From contig NZ_BAAAFZ010000014.1 in assembly GCF_039523795.1 (NCBI RefSeq), forward strand, positions 1 to 63,242: a DNA stretch of 63,242 nt, given 5' to 3'. Below, piece by piece: positions 28,543-37,127 of the stretch; positions within the stretch are counted from its first letter, which is position 1; the number at the start of each line of letters is the position of its first letter. Below the pieces are notes generated by a model, which was not told the origin of the DNA, made no database searches, and worked only from the letters and a program-made list of their open reading frames with translations. This stretch comes from Craurococcus roseus. GTDB taxonomy: Bacteria > Pseudomonadota > Alphaproteobacteria > Acetobacterales > Acetobacteraceae. A program made the translations under genes and the position numbers.

Positions 28543-28918
28543 ATGGAGAACGGCGCGCGGATCGACACCTTCCCCTGCGACGAACTGGAGTTCACGCCCG
28601 CCGAAGCCCGCGCCTTGCTGGCGGCGTTCCGGTGCGTCGGCATCCGGGGCGACCTCGGCGCCAAAGGTACGCTACTGATCACGCTCCGGAGCGAAGCCAG
28701 CGGCTTCGACCCCGCGGACGCCCTCCGCGCGCCCGGCGAGGACACCCGCCGCGGACCTGCCCGGGCACCCCGGCGCCCCGGCCGACCTCCCGCGCGCGAT
28801 GCTGGACGCGGCGGAGAAGGTCGAGAAGCTGGGTGACCTGCTGTGCGAACGCCTGTTTGGCTGGGTGCACGACTTCCGCGAACCGGCGGGCGTCCACGGC
28901 ACCGCGAACGGCGCCTAG
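28543..28918 (+). pseudogene. Hypothetical protein split by a frameshift
   Basis: An ATG with a GGAGG site 8 bases upstream opens a frame reading MENGARIDTFPCDELEFTPA to GFDPADALRAPGED. After about 28745 that frame becomes Arg/Pro noise and ends at 28836, while the next frame reads PAADLPGHPGAPADLPRAM then LDAAEKVEKLGDLLCERLFG to a TAG at 28918. Together they form a 125-residue protein. No domain recognised. Confidence 0.45.
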
Positions 28919-29553
28919 CCCCGCCCAAGCAACACGATGCTTGGCCGGGCCATGGAGACCGCCGTGGCCGAGGCGCAGGCGGCGGCGTCGAGCAACGGGT
29001 CGTGCTCACGGCGTACCGCGGCGGGAGTCGGCGGTGACCGGGAGGGTGCTGCCTACGCGGCGCGCGCGCGATCGCCTGATTGCCGCCTGCTCAATCCTGC
29101 CGTCCGATCCCCCGAGGCGCGGTGCCTTGCCCTCAACCAGGGAGGAGGTCGGAGCCGCACGGCATGGTCAACCGTGCGGCCGCACCTTGCCGGGTTCGGC
29201 GCGCACGGTGCTCCCGCGCATCTTTCGATGCGACCCACCGCTGGCCGGTTCGCACACGCCCCGCCGCGAGGACCACGCGACCAAGAACGCGATGCAGGTC
29301 GAGTTCTACCCGGAGATGGGCGTCACCGCCGCCATCCCCACCCGAAGCCACGCCCCGCAAGGCATGCCCGCAAGCCGTTCTGCAAGAACGAGATTTTTCG
29401 GCCCGCCCGGACCAACAGGCGGCTCGTGGTGCGGGTCGGGACGCCGGACGGCATCCGAACCGGCGGGGGTTCAGCCTCGGCCGTAGCGCCGCCCGCGTCG
29501 CCCCGGTCTCCCATCGCCTACCGTTCGCACCTCGGCCGATCGATGGTCCCGCG
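28919..29553. other. Region without a supported gene
   Basis: A small stem (CCAAGC/GCTTGG, 28925-28944) follows the broken gene. Short open frames exist, for example 29292-29486 starting MQVEFYPEMGVTAAIPTRSH, but none has a ribosome site or a recognisable domain. It may hold remains of decayed genes. Confidence 0.4.
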
Positions 29554-30342
29554 ATGACGACAAGAGCGACAGCGCCTCCGCCCCCTGCGCCCCCGGAACC
29601 GGACCCTTGGGGTGACCCGCCGCCCGAGTGGGTGGCGCTCAGCAGCGTGCTCCACAGGGTCCAGCATGAGCGTGGCATTCTGCCCGCCGCAGCGGCGCCT
29701 GTGCTGCGCCCGGCGATCATGCGCGGCGCGTCGCCCGGGTTCGATCCGGAACCCGGAGCCCCGCCCGGCATCCCGCACCGCGTCGGGGTGGTCAGGCCGC
29801 CCGGGTACCCGTCGAACTTCGGCAAGTTCGCCTCGCGCGACGAACGCCTAGTCTACGTGTCCGGGCACGCGCTCGGCGGCTGGGGAGCCGTCGATTGGCG
29901 CACCGGGACCGTCGGGTTGGACCGGACGTACCTCGCGTGGCTGACAACCTGGGCCGCGTACGATCCCGGCACCGGCGCCACGACGGAGCATCCCGTGCCC
30001 CGCGGGAGCGGTGTGGTCGAGGTGGGTTGGACGGAGACGTGCGAACTCCTCTCCCGCCGCTTCGGCGGCGAGCGCCAAGTGGAGGCGCCGAGGGGACGTG
30101 CGCACGGCTCGCCGGACGAGGGCCGCGCCGCCCGGGCGCGGCGCGGCCCCCAACGCACCGATTGGGCAGAAGCGGACGCCCCGCTGCTCGACGAAATGGA
30201 CGACATGATCCGCGGCGGCCGTGCGCGCAACGCGACGGACGCCGCGCGCCTGCTCGTCGCCGCCGGTCGCGTCGCGGGCCTCGGCGGAGAGGCCGCCAAG
30301 GTCCGGCGGCTGCGCGACAGGTTCTTGGCCCGCAAGACCTGA
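29554..30342 (+). CDS. Hypothetical protein, 262 residues
   Basis: A Pro-rich N-terminus (residues 1-30) is followed by a moderately conserved-looking globular part (YPSNFGKFASRDERLVYVSG, GAVDWRTGTVGLDRTYLAWL) and a helical C-terminal segment (NATDAARLLVAAGRVAGLGG, then KVRRLRDRFLARKT). I recognise no family. The ribosome site is weak. The frame is long and the amino-acid make-up is protein-like, unlike the antisense frames, so it is probably real. Confidence 0.6.
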   Translation: MTTRATAPPPPAPPEPDPWGDPPPEWVALSSVLHRVQHERGILPAAAAPVLRPAIMRGASPGFDPEPGAPPGIPHRVGVVRPPGYPSNFGKFASRDERLVYVSGHALGGWGAVDWRTGTVGLDRTYLAWLTTWAAYDPGTGATTEHPVPRGSGVVEVGWTETCELLSRRFGGERQVEAPRGRAHGSPDEGRAARARRGPQRTDWAEADAPLLDEMDDMIRGGRARNATDAARLLVAAGRVAGLGGEAAKVRRLRDRFLARKT

Positions 30343-30628
30343 CGGCTGACTCACGCCGAGGCCAGCGTCGCGCCCCGGCGCTGGCGCCGCCGAGGGAGCA
30401 GCCGTGGGTGCAGGGGTGCGCCACGGCGCAGCGGACTCCTCGGCGGCGGCCTAGCACTGTGCGGCTCCGCCCCGGCGCCGACCAGCCGGGCTCGACTCCG
30501 GGTGGGGGCGGTCGTGCAGCCGTCCGCGCGCCCGGGTGCGCCCGGCGGCTTTGCGGCTTCCGCAAGCCCGGCGCCGGTGCGCGGAGCAGACGACACGCAC
30601 GGCCGAGTCGTGCCCGAGGAGCACCTAC

Positions 30629-30973
30629 ATGATCGCTTACGTCCCGCCCCCCTACCCCGCCCTGTTCGAGGCGCGCCCTCCGGACCCCAACGCCGACGGG
30701 CTGGCGTGGCCGGTGTGGGCCTTCGGGTTCACCGCCGCTGAGGCTCGGCACGTCGCAAGCTCCGGCACCGCGTTCCTCGGCGTGAGCGAATGGCCGAACG
30801 GCCCGGACCGGGAGGGCATGGTCGAGACACTGCTCGACAACAGCGACGACAGCAGCCGCAAGGTCGGCGCCGCGGCGGCGCGCAAGATCGATGCGGTGAG
30901 CCGCGAAGACTAGGAACGTCTCGTCGCCTGGATGCAGGGCTTTGCCCACGGCCGCGCCGCGCCGCGGCCGTGA
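30629..30973 (+). pseudogene. Accessory protein family A, copy 1, interrupted by TAG
   Basis: A GAGGAG site precedes the ATG. The frame reads LAWPVWAFGFTAAEARHVAS to AAARKIDAVSRED, meets TAG at 30911-30913, then continues ERLVAWMQGFAHGRAAPRP to TGA. The paralog at 36045 has Tyr at the aligned site (DTYGRLVAWIEGFAHG), so the TAG replaces a sense codon. With the stop read through the protein is 114 residues, like the paralog (112). Function unknown. Confidence 0.65.
30947..30972 (+). terminator. Perfect 10-bp inverted repeat at gene end
   Basis: CACGGCCGCG (30947-30956) and CGCGGCCGTG (30963-30972) form a perfect 10-bp stem with a 6-base loop across the last codons of the family A gene. No T-tract follows, so it could be a factor-assisted terminator or mRNA-stabilising hairpin rather than a classic intrinsic terminator. 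Confidence 0.35.
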
Positions 30974-31073
30974 CCTGCCGGTGGCGGGCGGCGCCCGGCC
31001 CGCCACGCAGGCCGACGCCCGCGCCCCGCTCGCACCACACATCCCGCAAACGACCGCGGAGAACACGAACACC

Positions 31074-31232
31074 ATGGATCAGCAACAGACCAGGGACAGC
31101 AGCGGCGCGGCAGGACCGCCGTCCGCGGGCGACCGAGGCTCGGAACGGCCTCGGTCCGCGCCGCCGCCATCCATGTCGCCCCGCCCGGACGGGCCGGGCC
31201 TGACGAAGGCCATTGATCGAGAGGACCGATGA
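31074..31232 (+). CDS. Small disordered hypothetical protein
   Basis: A 52-residue, Ser/Pro/Arg-rich protein (MDQQQTRDSSGAAGPPSAG). It looks disordered. Its TGA overlaps the ATG of the YkgJ-like gene (ATGA), a typical coupling signal and the main reason for calling it. Function unknown. Confidence 0.45.
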   Translation: MDQQQTRDSSGAAGPPSAGDRGSERPRSAPPPSMSPRPDGPGLTKAIDREDR

Positions 31233-31774
31233 CAACCGACCCGCCGACGCGGACCAACGACTGCGGCGCCTGCAACCGGTGCTGCAAAACCACAGGGGTC
31301 GCGGACGCCGCTGCCCGGTTCTTCAAGCCCCCCGGGGTCCGGTGCGGGCACGCCAGGAGGGGCAAGGGGCGCGCGATCTACGCGGCGCGCCCCCGCGCCT
31401 GCGCGGGGTACGAGTGCTTCTGGCTAGCGTCGCAGAAGGGCCGGGGCGGGGGGCGCGGCAGGCTGCCCGGCGCCCTCCGGCCCGACCGCTGCGGCGCCAT
31501 CCTGGAGGAGAACGGGCGCGGCGAGATGGTCGTCTGGATGGACGCCGAGCGGCCCGACGCCATCGAGAGGGGGGCGTTGGAGCGGTTCGTCGACGCGGAG
31601 GTCGACCGGGGCCGCGTCGTGGTCGCGCGGGTCGGCGACGACGACGTGCGGGTGATCGGGCACGAGGAGGCGGCGCTGGCCTTCGACGCGCGCGTCCGGG
31701 CCGACGGGGACGCCCTCCCGCATCGCCTCGTCTTCCGGCCGCGGCGGGGCCGCGCCGGAGCCACCGAGCCGTAG
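31229..31774 (+). CDS. YkgJ-type Cys-cluster (Zn/Fe-chelating) protein
   Basis: A 181-residue protein whose N-terminus has the CxxxCxxCC-type cluster: C12, C15, C18 and C19 in DCGACNRCCKTTGV, then RCGHA and the RPRACAGYECFWL segment. That pattern is the YkgJ/UPF0153 zinc or iron-chelating domain. The C-terminal part (EVDRGRVVVARVGDDDVRVI) is not recognised. It is coupled by ATGA to the small gene upstream. The exact role is unknown in all species. Confidence 0.8.
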   Translation: MTTDPPTRTNDCGACNRCCKTTGVADAAARFFKPPGVRCGHARRGKGRAIYAARPRACAGYECFWLASQKGRGGGRGRLPGALRPDRCGAILEENGRGEMVVWMDAERPDAIERGALERFVDAEVDRGRVVVARVGDDDVRVIGHEEAALAFDARVRADGDALPHRLVFRPRRGRAGATEP

Positions 31775-31846
31775 GGGGCGCTCGCCAGCTTGCCGGGCGT
31801 GGCGCACCACGGCCCGCGTTCCGGCTGCGCTCCGGCCGCGGCCGGT

Positions 31847-32059
31847 TCAGCCGCCCTCGCAGCGCCACCACAGCGTCGCCAGCGCCGCGTCCTCGCGCGA
31901 CTGGAACACCACCCGGCGGCCGAGGACGATCATGTAGTCGCCCGCGCAATGCTCGGCGCACCACGCCCGCACCTCGTCGACCTTGGCGGGCGGGATCGGG
32001 ATGGCGATGTGGGTCCCGTCTTCGTGGCGCTCCCACCCCGCGGAAGGCGCCGTCGTCAC
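31847..32059 (-). CDS. Small phage-like hypothetical protein
   Basis: A 70-residue protein with a GTG start at 32059 that overlaps the TGA of the P-loop gene (GTGA), so it is translated with it. It reads HIAIPIPPAKVDEVRAWCAE then GDYMIVLGRRVVFQSREDAA and ends in WWRCEGG. It may be a small partner of the P-loop protein. No function assigned. Confidence 0.65.
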   Translation of the reverse strand: MTTAPSAGWERHEDGTHIAIPIPPAKVDEVRAWCAEHCAGDYMIVLGRRVVFQSREDAALATLWWRCEGG

Positions 32060-33603
32060 GGGCTGGCCTCCCCGCCGTCGGGCTTTCTCGGTCGGCCGCG
32101 CCCCCGCAGCGTCCCCGCCGCCGCCTTCTCCACCCTCTCCTTCTCCCTCTGGCGCTGCTTGCGCAGGCGGTCGCCTTCGCGCCGCTCGGCCTCGCGCTGC
32201 TCGAACGACCTGCCCGACGCTGCCGCCTTGGCGCCCGGCTTCGGCCCGGGCTTCGGGCGCTGCACGTCCAGGATGCCCGCCTCGGCCACCGGCTCTACCG
32301 ACACCTCGTCGGCGACGCCCGCCTCGCGCAGCATCGCCGCCAGCGCCTCGGCCTGCCACAGGTCGTAGACGTACACCGTGTAGAGGCCGTCGAACCCCGC
32401 CTCGCGGACGGCGCCGCGCATGGCGAACTGCCAGATGTCCTCCCGTTCGCGGGCGCGCTCCACCTCCTCGCGCGTCAGCCCGAACACGTCCAGCAGGATG
32501 GCATCCTCGGGACGGGCCTTGCTGCTGTAGATCAAGGCGCACGAGGTTTGGCGCCGGTACAGGTTGGAGCCCGCCACCTTGGGCCGGACCTGCTCGCCGG
32601 GCACGCAGCCCTCGAAGTACGACACCACTCCTTCGTTGCCGCTCCAGTAGCCAAGCCCGTCGACGCCCTCCAGGTGGCGGCTGACCGCGGCGAGGCAACG
32701 CTTCCCCTCCCTGCCCTTGCCGGAACCGGAGGGGAACCACCATTCGGTCGAGGCCCGGTGGCCGCGGGTGAAGTAGCGGACGCGCACCGTCGGCTTCCGC
32801 GTCGAGGCTTGCCCGCCACCGACCTCGCGCCGCACGAACTCCACCTCCGTGCCGGACCACTTCCGCGCGGCGAGGCAGGTGAGGCTGTGAAAGAAGCCGC
32901 TAGCCGCGATCGTGGCCGTGGCGAAGGGCGCCAACTCGGCGGGCGTCCAGGAGGACCACCAGCGGACCGTCCGCTCCCGGTCGCGCGCGTCGCGCCAGTC
33001 CGCCACGTCGACGAACACGCCCTGCGGCGACCTGGACCGCTTGTGGAAGGCGGCCAAGCCCCCGACGAGATCGTCGGCCAGGATGTCGGCGGGGCTCGGG
33101 GCGTCGGCCTTGGGCGACACGCGGTGCCACGCCGTGCCCTCGACCGGCGCGAGGTCGTAGGCCGCCTGGAAGAACCTGCTGGACGCCGGGGCGCGGAAGC
33201 CGCCCGCGACGGTGGCCGAGGGCACCTCGTCGATCCTGGCGTGCCAGGGCGCGGCGGCCGCGCAGGAGAGGTCGGTCGCCATCAGCCCCTCGTGGGTCAC
33301 GACCAGGATCGCGTGCCGCAGGGAGGACAACTCCTGGATGGCGTCGGCGATCTCGCGGGCGACGCCCGCCGGGGCGCGTCCCGCGACCTTGCTGTGGATG
33401 GCGCGGATCACCGGTTCGGTGCCCGAAAGGGCCGCCTCACGGCGGAGGCCGACCAGCGCCTCTCCGATCAAATCGGTGGTCGGCAGCGCGAACATGTACC
33501 GCCCTGCCACGCTCGTCATCTCGACGAGCAGTTCCTTGGTCTTGCCGCACCCGGGCGGACCGACCAGCACCTCTATTGTAATCAATGCACCTCTCCAAAT
33601 CAC
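32056..33603 (-). CDS. P-loop helicase-like protein with C-terminal AT-hook
   Basis: A 515-residue protein. Walker A GPPGCGKT is at residues 15-22, a Walker B-like RIDEVPSA follows near 123-130, and VTHEGLM resembles helicase motif III/Ib. In the C-terminal half, CALIYSSKARPEDAILLDVF and DIWQFAMRGAVREAG resemble the motif VI area of phage/plasmid DEAD-like helicases, with a Gln-Arg-Arg pattern. The tail (from about 435) is a charged helix ending in RGRGRPRKP (500-508), a canonical AT-hook for minor-groove DNA binding. It is likely to act on DNA. The overall fit to a named helicase family is uncertain. Confidence 0.65.
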   Translation of the reverse strand: MIWRGALITIEVLVGPPGCGKTKELLVEMTSVAGRYMFALPTTDLIGEALVGLRREAALSGTEPVIRAIHSKVAGRAPAGVAREIADAIQELSSLRHAILVVTHEGLMATDLSCAAAAPWHARIDEVPSATVAGGFRAPASSRFFQAAYDLAPVEGTAWHRVSPKADAPSPADILADDLVGGLAAFHKRSRSPQGVFVDVADWRDARDRERTVRWWSSWTPAELAPFATATIAASGFFHSLTCLAARKWSGTEVEFVRREVGGGQASTRKPTVRVRYFTRGHRASTEWWFPSGSGKGREGKRCLAAVSRHLEGVDGLGYWSGNEGVVSYFEGCVPGEQVRPKVAGSNLYRRQTSCALIYSSKARPEDAILLDVFGLTREEVERAREREDIWQFAMRGAVREAGFDGLYTVYVYDLWQAEALAAMLREAGVADEVSVEPVAEAGILDVQRPKPGPKPGAKAAASGRSFEQREAERREGDRLRKQRQREKERVEKAAAGTLRGRGRPRKPDGGEASP

Positions 33604-33735
33604 CCGACACCGGAATGCGGCAGGCGGCAGAACCTCTGAAGTGACCTATGGCCGGTAATGGGTTCGGCGCGTGTCTACCTACTTATAGAATTCTTGGTGA
33701 CCTATTTATCTCCTGCACGGACGCGCCCGCTCCGC
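33604..33735 (-). promoter_or_regulatory. AT-rich upstream region with a 9-bp direct repeat
   Basis: The DNA just upstream of the P-loop gene is unusually AT-rich. GTGACCTAT occurs at 33641-33649 and again at 33697-33705, 56 bp apart. Read on the minus strand, CTATAAG lies just after the distal copy and could serve as a -10 element. The layout suggests an operator/promoter controlling the helicase-like gene. Confidence 0.45.
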
Positions 33736-34459
33736 GGCCGCGTGCCGCATTGTATTTGGCTGGCGGGGCGGAACTCCAGCTTCGCGTCGGGGCCGGTGGC
33801 CGCCTGACCGACCGGGCACGCGAGGGCCTGCGGGCGCGCGCCAGCGCGGGCGCGGGCCGGAGCGAGGGCGCCCGGGGCGCCCGTTGCCCTGGAGGTCAGG
33901 CTTGGGCCGGGCGCGGCCCAGGGGCGAAGCCCCGGCCGGGGCCGCGGGCGGCCCGACCTCGTTGCCGGTGCCGCGCCGCGCAGCGGCATGGCGTCGTTCC
34001 ACTTGACCAAGCCGGTCACGCGGCCCGCCGACACCCCACCGCGCGCCCGTGCCGTCGGCCGCTGGCGCGGCCTCCCCACCGCCCCACGGAAGCGCGGGTC
34101 GCCAGCGACGTGGCGCAGCCGAACCGCACGGCCTCACCGGGGCGGAGCCGCGCCCAAGGCGCGTCCCCGCCCGGAGAGAACCGGACGCGGCGGGAACCGG
34201 GCTGGCGCCCTCGCCGCGGCGGCGTCGCGCGGGGCGCGCTCCGCCGCCCGGCGTTCCCGCCGCGTCACCCGCTCCGCCAAGTCCCCATGCGTCCCGGCCG
34301 CCCAACGGCCGTGCCCGTGCCGGGCTGGCGCCGCGGCGGGCCAGGAACGCACCGCTCGCCGGGGTCGCCGTCGCAAGGGAAAAGGTCCGCCAGACACGCG
34401 CCGGACCGGATTGCGCCCGCACCCGCGCGGGGTGTTCGGGGAGGCCAGCCCACGACGGG
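33736..34459. other. Region without a supported gene
   Basis: About 720 bp of extremely GC-rich DNA. Several long frames exist on both strands but they are Arg/Pro/Ala strings without domains, ribosome sites or repeated family members. I see no RNA gene. Confidence 0.5.
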
Positions 34460-34909
34460 CTACTCCGCCCCTTCCGGCAGGTTCGACAGGGTGTCGGCGT
34501 GGTCCAGGTGCGGTTCCTCGACCGGCTCCGGCGGTTCGAGTTCCACGTCCTCCAGGTCGGCCCCATCCCACTCGGCCAGCTACGCCGCCGCGGCTTCGCC
34601 GCGCTCCCCTTCCTGCCACCGCTCGGACTTGTCGTCGTACTCGCCCTGGCGGCGGTCCCGCACCTCCTCGACGGAGGCGCGGGCGCCGTCGAGGGCGCCG
34701 TTGCACCCCTACAGAACCGCCTGGACGCCCGGACCGCGTAGGTTCGCGCAGGCCACTACGGCTGCCGCGGCGTGCCGCGCGCCGCGGTCGACGGGGGGCA
34801 ACCCCGGCGGCGAGGAGCGCGGCCGCCTGCCTGCGCCTCCTGCTCAGCCGCGGCGGGGCGGCGGCACCGCCTTCCAGGTCCCAGCCTTGCTCTTGTTCCT
34901 GGACGCCAT
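34460..34909 (-). pseudogene. Decayed acidic hypothetical protein
   Basis: From ATG 34909 one frame of 150 codons reads MASRNKSKAGTWKAVPPPRR at the start and, near the end, EEVRDRRQGEYDDKSERWQ and LAEWDGADLEDVELEPPEPV to TAG at 34460. It is broken by TGA at 34844-34846 and by TAG at 34709-34711 and 34580-34582. The last 80 codons look like a real acidic, helical accessory protein; the middle is corrupted. Function unknown. Confidence 0.45.
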
Positions 34910-35081
34910 ACCGCACCTCCGAAGATACCATGCCGCCTAGGATGACCGCCCGGCGGCCCGCGATGCTCTCGATGGCCGCGCCCCGCCGAGCCCGCGTCCG
35001 CCGTATCGGACACCACCGCAGCCAGCTTCACCGTGCGCAGGCCGGTGGTTCCGCGGCCGCCGGGGAACGGGGCGCTGCGGC

Positions 35082-35603
35082 CTAGGCGTCGCCGCCTGCC
35101 GCCTCCCACGCGCGGGGGTCGTCGACGATGCGCCGCATCTGCGCCAGCCACGCCTCGACCTCCCGCTGCGCCGCCGCGCGGGCGTCCGGGTCGGCGATGG
35201 CTGGCGCGGCCATGAGCGCCTTGCGGGCGCCCTGGTGTCCCCTCTCCAGCGCCACCATCTCGGCGGCGATTCGCAGCCGCCGCAGCAACACCTCCCGGAC
35301 GGGCTGGGGCGTCGACGCCTGACCCTCGCCGTCCGCCTCCCGCCACCGCAGCAGGCGCGCCAGCAGCACCTCCGTCAGATGCACGGCGCTGCCGTCGGGA
35401 GCAGTCGGGAAAGTTTTGAAGCATGCGACGGCCTCCGCCGCGATTTGCCGAGTGGTGGGCCAGGACCGGCGGCCGTCTCGCCAACCTCCGCCCGCCCGTC
35501 GCGGAGCAGCGGGTCCACCGGCATTCCGAACGCTCTCCCTCCCGCCCGATCGACCGCTTGATCGGCTCAAAGGTTGCCCAAAGCGCCGGACCGCCGGGCG
35601 CAT
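35082..35603 (-). CDS. Hypothetical helical protein
   Basis: A 173-codon frame. The part from about residue 50 (RQIAAEAVACFKTFPTAPDG onward, with REVLLRRLRIAAEMVALERG) is protein-like and mainly helical, while the first 50 residues are Arg/Gly-rich and may not be translated. No start with a good ribosome site stands out, so the true N-terminus is probably internal. No family recognised. Confidence 0.45.
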   Translation of the reverse strand: MRPAVRRFGQPLSRSSGRSGGRESVRNAGGPAAPRRAGGGWRDGRRSWPTTRQIAAEAVACFKTFPTAPDGSAVHLTEVLLARLLRWREADGEGQASTPQPVREVLLRRLRIAAEMVALERGHQGARKALMAAPAIADPDARAAAQREVEAWLAQMRRIVDDPRAWEAAGGDA

Positions 35604-36044
35604 CCCTCACGCTGTCGGTCAAGGGCGGCCAGACCCGGATGTCCGCCGACCACCGCACCACCGCCAACTTCGTGCGGATCGACAACACCATCACCAAGCT
35701 CGCTGCGGTGGGGCACCCGGGCCGCGGCTTACCTCACCACTAAAACGGCGATCTCGGGGCCAGCCGTGAAGGACCGCGCCAACCCATTGATTTGGCCCGC
35801 TTCGGTTCGACGTGCTCGACTCCAACACCGACAGCGGCGGTCGGCGAACGCCACGCCAAACCGGAACAAACTCCGCGCCTCGCCGCGCTCCGCGGCCCGC
35901 CGGGCTCGCGTCCGACGCCGATTTGGCCACCATCGCGCCCGTCGCCCGACGCGGACGACACGCAGCGGGACCGGCCCGCCGCGGAGCAGCACGGGCGCAG
36001 TCCGGTCGCCCGCCCATAGGGGAGCCGTGCCATTGGGAACCACG
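35604..36044. other. Region with a possible gene fragment only
   Basis: The plus-strand segment 35620-35743 reads SVKGGQTRMSADHRTTANFV then RIDNTITKLAAVGHP before a stop, which looks like the piece of a real protein, but no clear start or homology was found. The rest is non-coding by inspection. Confidence 0.35.
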
Positions 36045-36383
36045 ATGCCGACGGTGGCCTACCCGTCCGCCATCTTCCACGCAGACCCGCCCGACCTTTC
36101 AGCCGACTGGTTGGCGTGGCCCGCCTACAGCTTCGATCTGACCCGCGAGGAGGTCTTCGCCATCGCCGCGCACGGGGTGGCGTTCCTCGATGCGAGCGGC
36201 GCGCCGGGCGGCCCCGACCAGGAAGGCTTCGTGGACGCTTTGGAGGCGGGCGGCGACGGCGCGCGCGCGGCTTGGGGCAGGGCGGCGGCCGCGAAGCTCG
36301 CGCGGATGGACGCCGACACCTACGGGCGGCTCGTGGCCTGGATCGAAGGGTTCGCCCACGGCTGCGGCGCCTCTCGGCCGTAG
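36045..36383 (+). CDS. Accessory protein family A, copy 2
   Basis: A 112-residue intact paralog of the gene at 30629. Shared elements are a DxLAWPxxxFxLTxEE N-terminal block, an AFLDASGAPGGPDQEGFVDAL middle, AAAKLARMDADTYGRLVAW and the FAHG end. No transmembrane segment or known motif. Two copies in one accessory region suggest local duplication. Function unknown. Confidence 0.65.
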   Translation: MPTVAYPSAIFHADPPDLSADWLAWPAYSFDLTREEVFAIAAHGVAFLDASGAPGGPDQEGFVDALEAGGDGARAAWGRAAAAKLARMDADTYGRLVAWIEGFAHGCGASRP

Positions 36384-36446
36384 TCCCGCAGGCGGACGAC
36401 AGGACGCTCACCCGAGACGCGCGCCGCGGCGCGGCGCTGGCCAACC

Positions 36447-36469
36447 GGCGGAGTCCTTCGGACTCCGCC
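36447..36469 (+). terminator. Perfect 10-bp hairpin between two genes
   Basis: GGCGGAGTCC (36447-36456) and GGACTCCGCC (36460-36469) pair perfectly around TTC. It sits between family A copy 2 and the next gene, ending 20 bases before that gene's ATG. It could be a terminator without a T-tract or a leader hairpin affecting translation of the downstream gene. Confidence 0.45.
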
Positions 36470-36489
36470 TCCACCTCAAGGACAAAGCC

Positions 36490-36963
36490 ATGGATGACGA
36501 CACCAGCCAGTACGCCTCGCCGGAGGAGTTGGCGCGCCACCGGCGCGGCGGCGAGAACGTGCTGATCCACGCCATGCCCGACGCGGGGCCGCACGCCGGG
36601 GAAGCGGTCGTCGTGGTCGCCGAACGCGCCCAACTGGATGGAGCGATCAAATCGATCCTGACGCTGGGCGGCAACCGCCCGCACCACCTGGGGGTCCTGA
36701 CGCGCTCGGTGCGGCGCGCCCTCGCACGCCCCGAGGAGCCGCACCAGGACGGTGACCTCATGCTCGACCTCACCATCCTGTTCGCCCACAGGCTGGTGGC
36801 GGGCGGCGCCTCCGAAGTGCTGGAGGGCAGCGGCGTGGCGACTTTGGCGCTGATCATCGAGCCCGACGGCCCCGGCCTGACGTGGCGGGAGCGCGGCATG
36901 CTCGACCCGGAACTCGAACGCGCGCTCAACGTGCCCACCACGCCGGGGGTGGTGATGTTCTGA
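36490..36963 (+). CDS. Hypothetical protein, 157 residues
   Basis: The ATG is preceded by CAAGGAC. The protein has alternating strands and helices (GEAVVVVAERAQLDGAIKSI, GDLMLDLTILFAHRLVAGGA, VATLALIIEPDGPGLTWRER) and no membrane segment. I recognise no family. It is 165 bp upstream of the possible ADP-ribosyltransferase gene on the same strand and may be expressed with it. Confidence 0.65.
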   Translation: MDDDTSQYASPEELARHRRGGENVLIHAMPDAGPHAGEAVVVVAERAQLDGAIKSILTLGGNRPHHLGVLTRSVRRALARPEEPHQDGDLMLDLTILFAHRLVAGGASEVLEGSGVATLALIIEPDGPGLTWRERGMLDPELERALNVPTTPGVVMF

Positions 36964-37127
36964 ACCGGCGCGCGCCGACAGACCGGTTGGTGAAGGGTCG
37001 CGGACTCCGCGCCTTGGCTTAGCGGATGAAGCAGGAGCCTGTGGCGCCGGAGAGTGCGCCTTTTCACGCGCGGGGGGCCGGACGCCGCCCTGTTCCGCCC
37101 GCAATTCGTTTGAAGAGGAGAGACGCG

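Noticed and set aside
33736..34459. Several open frames on both strands
   Set aside because: Low-complexity Arg/Pro/Ala strings with no ribosome site, domain or repeat family.
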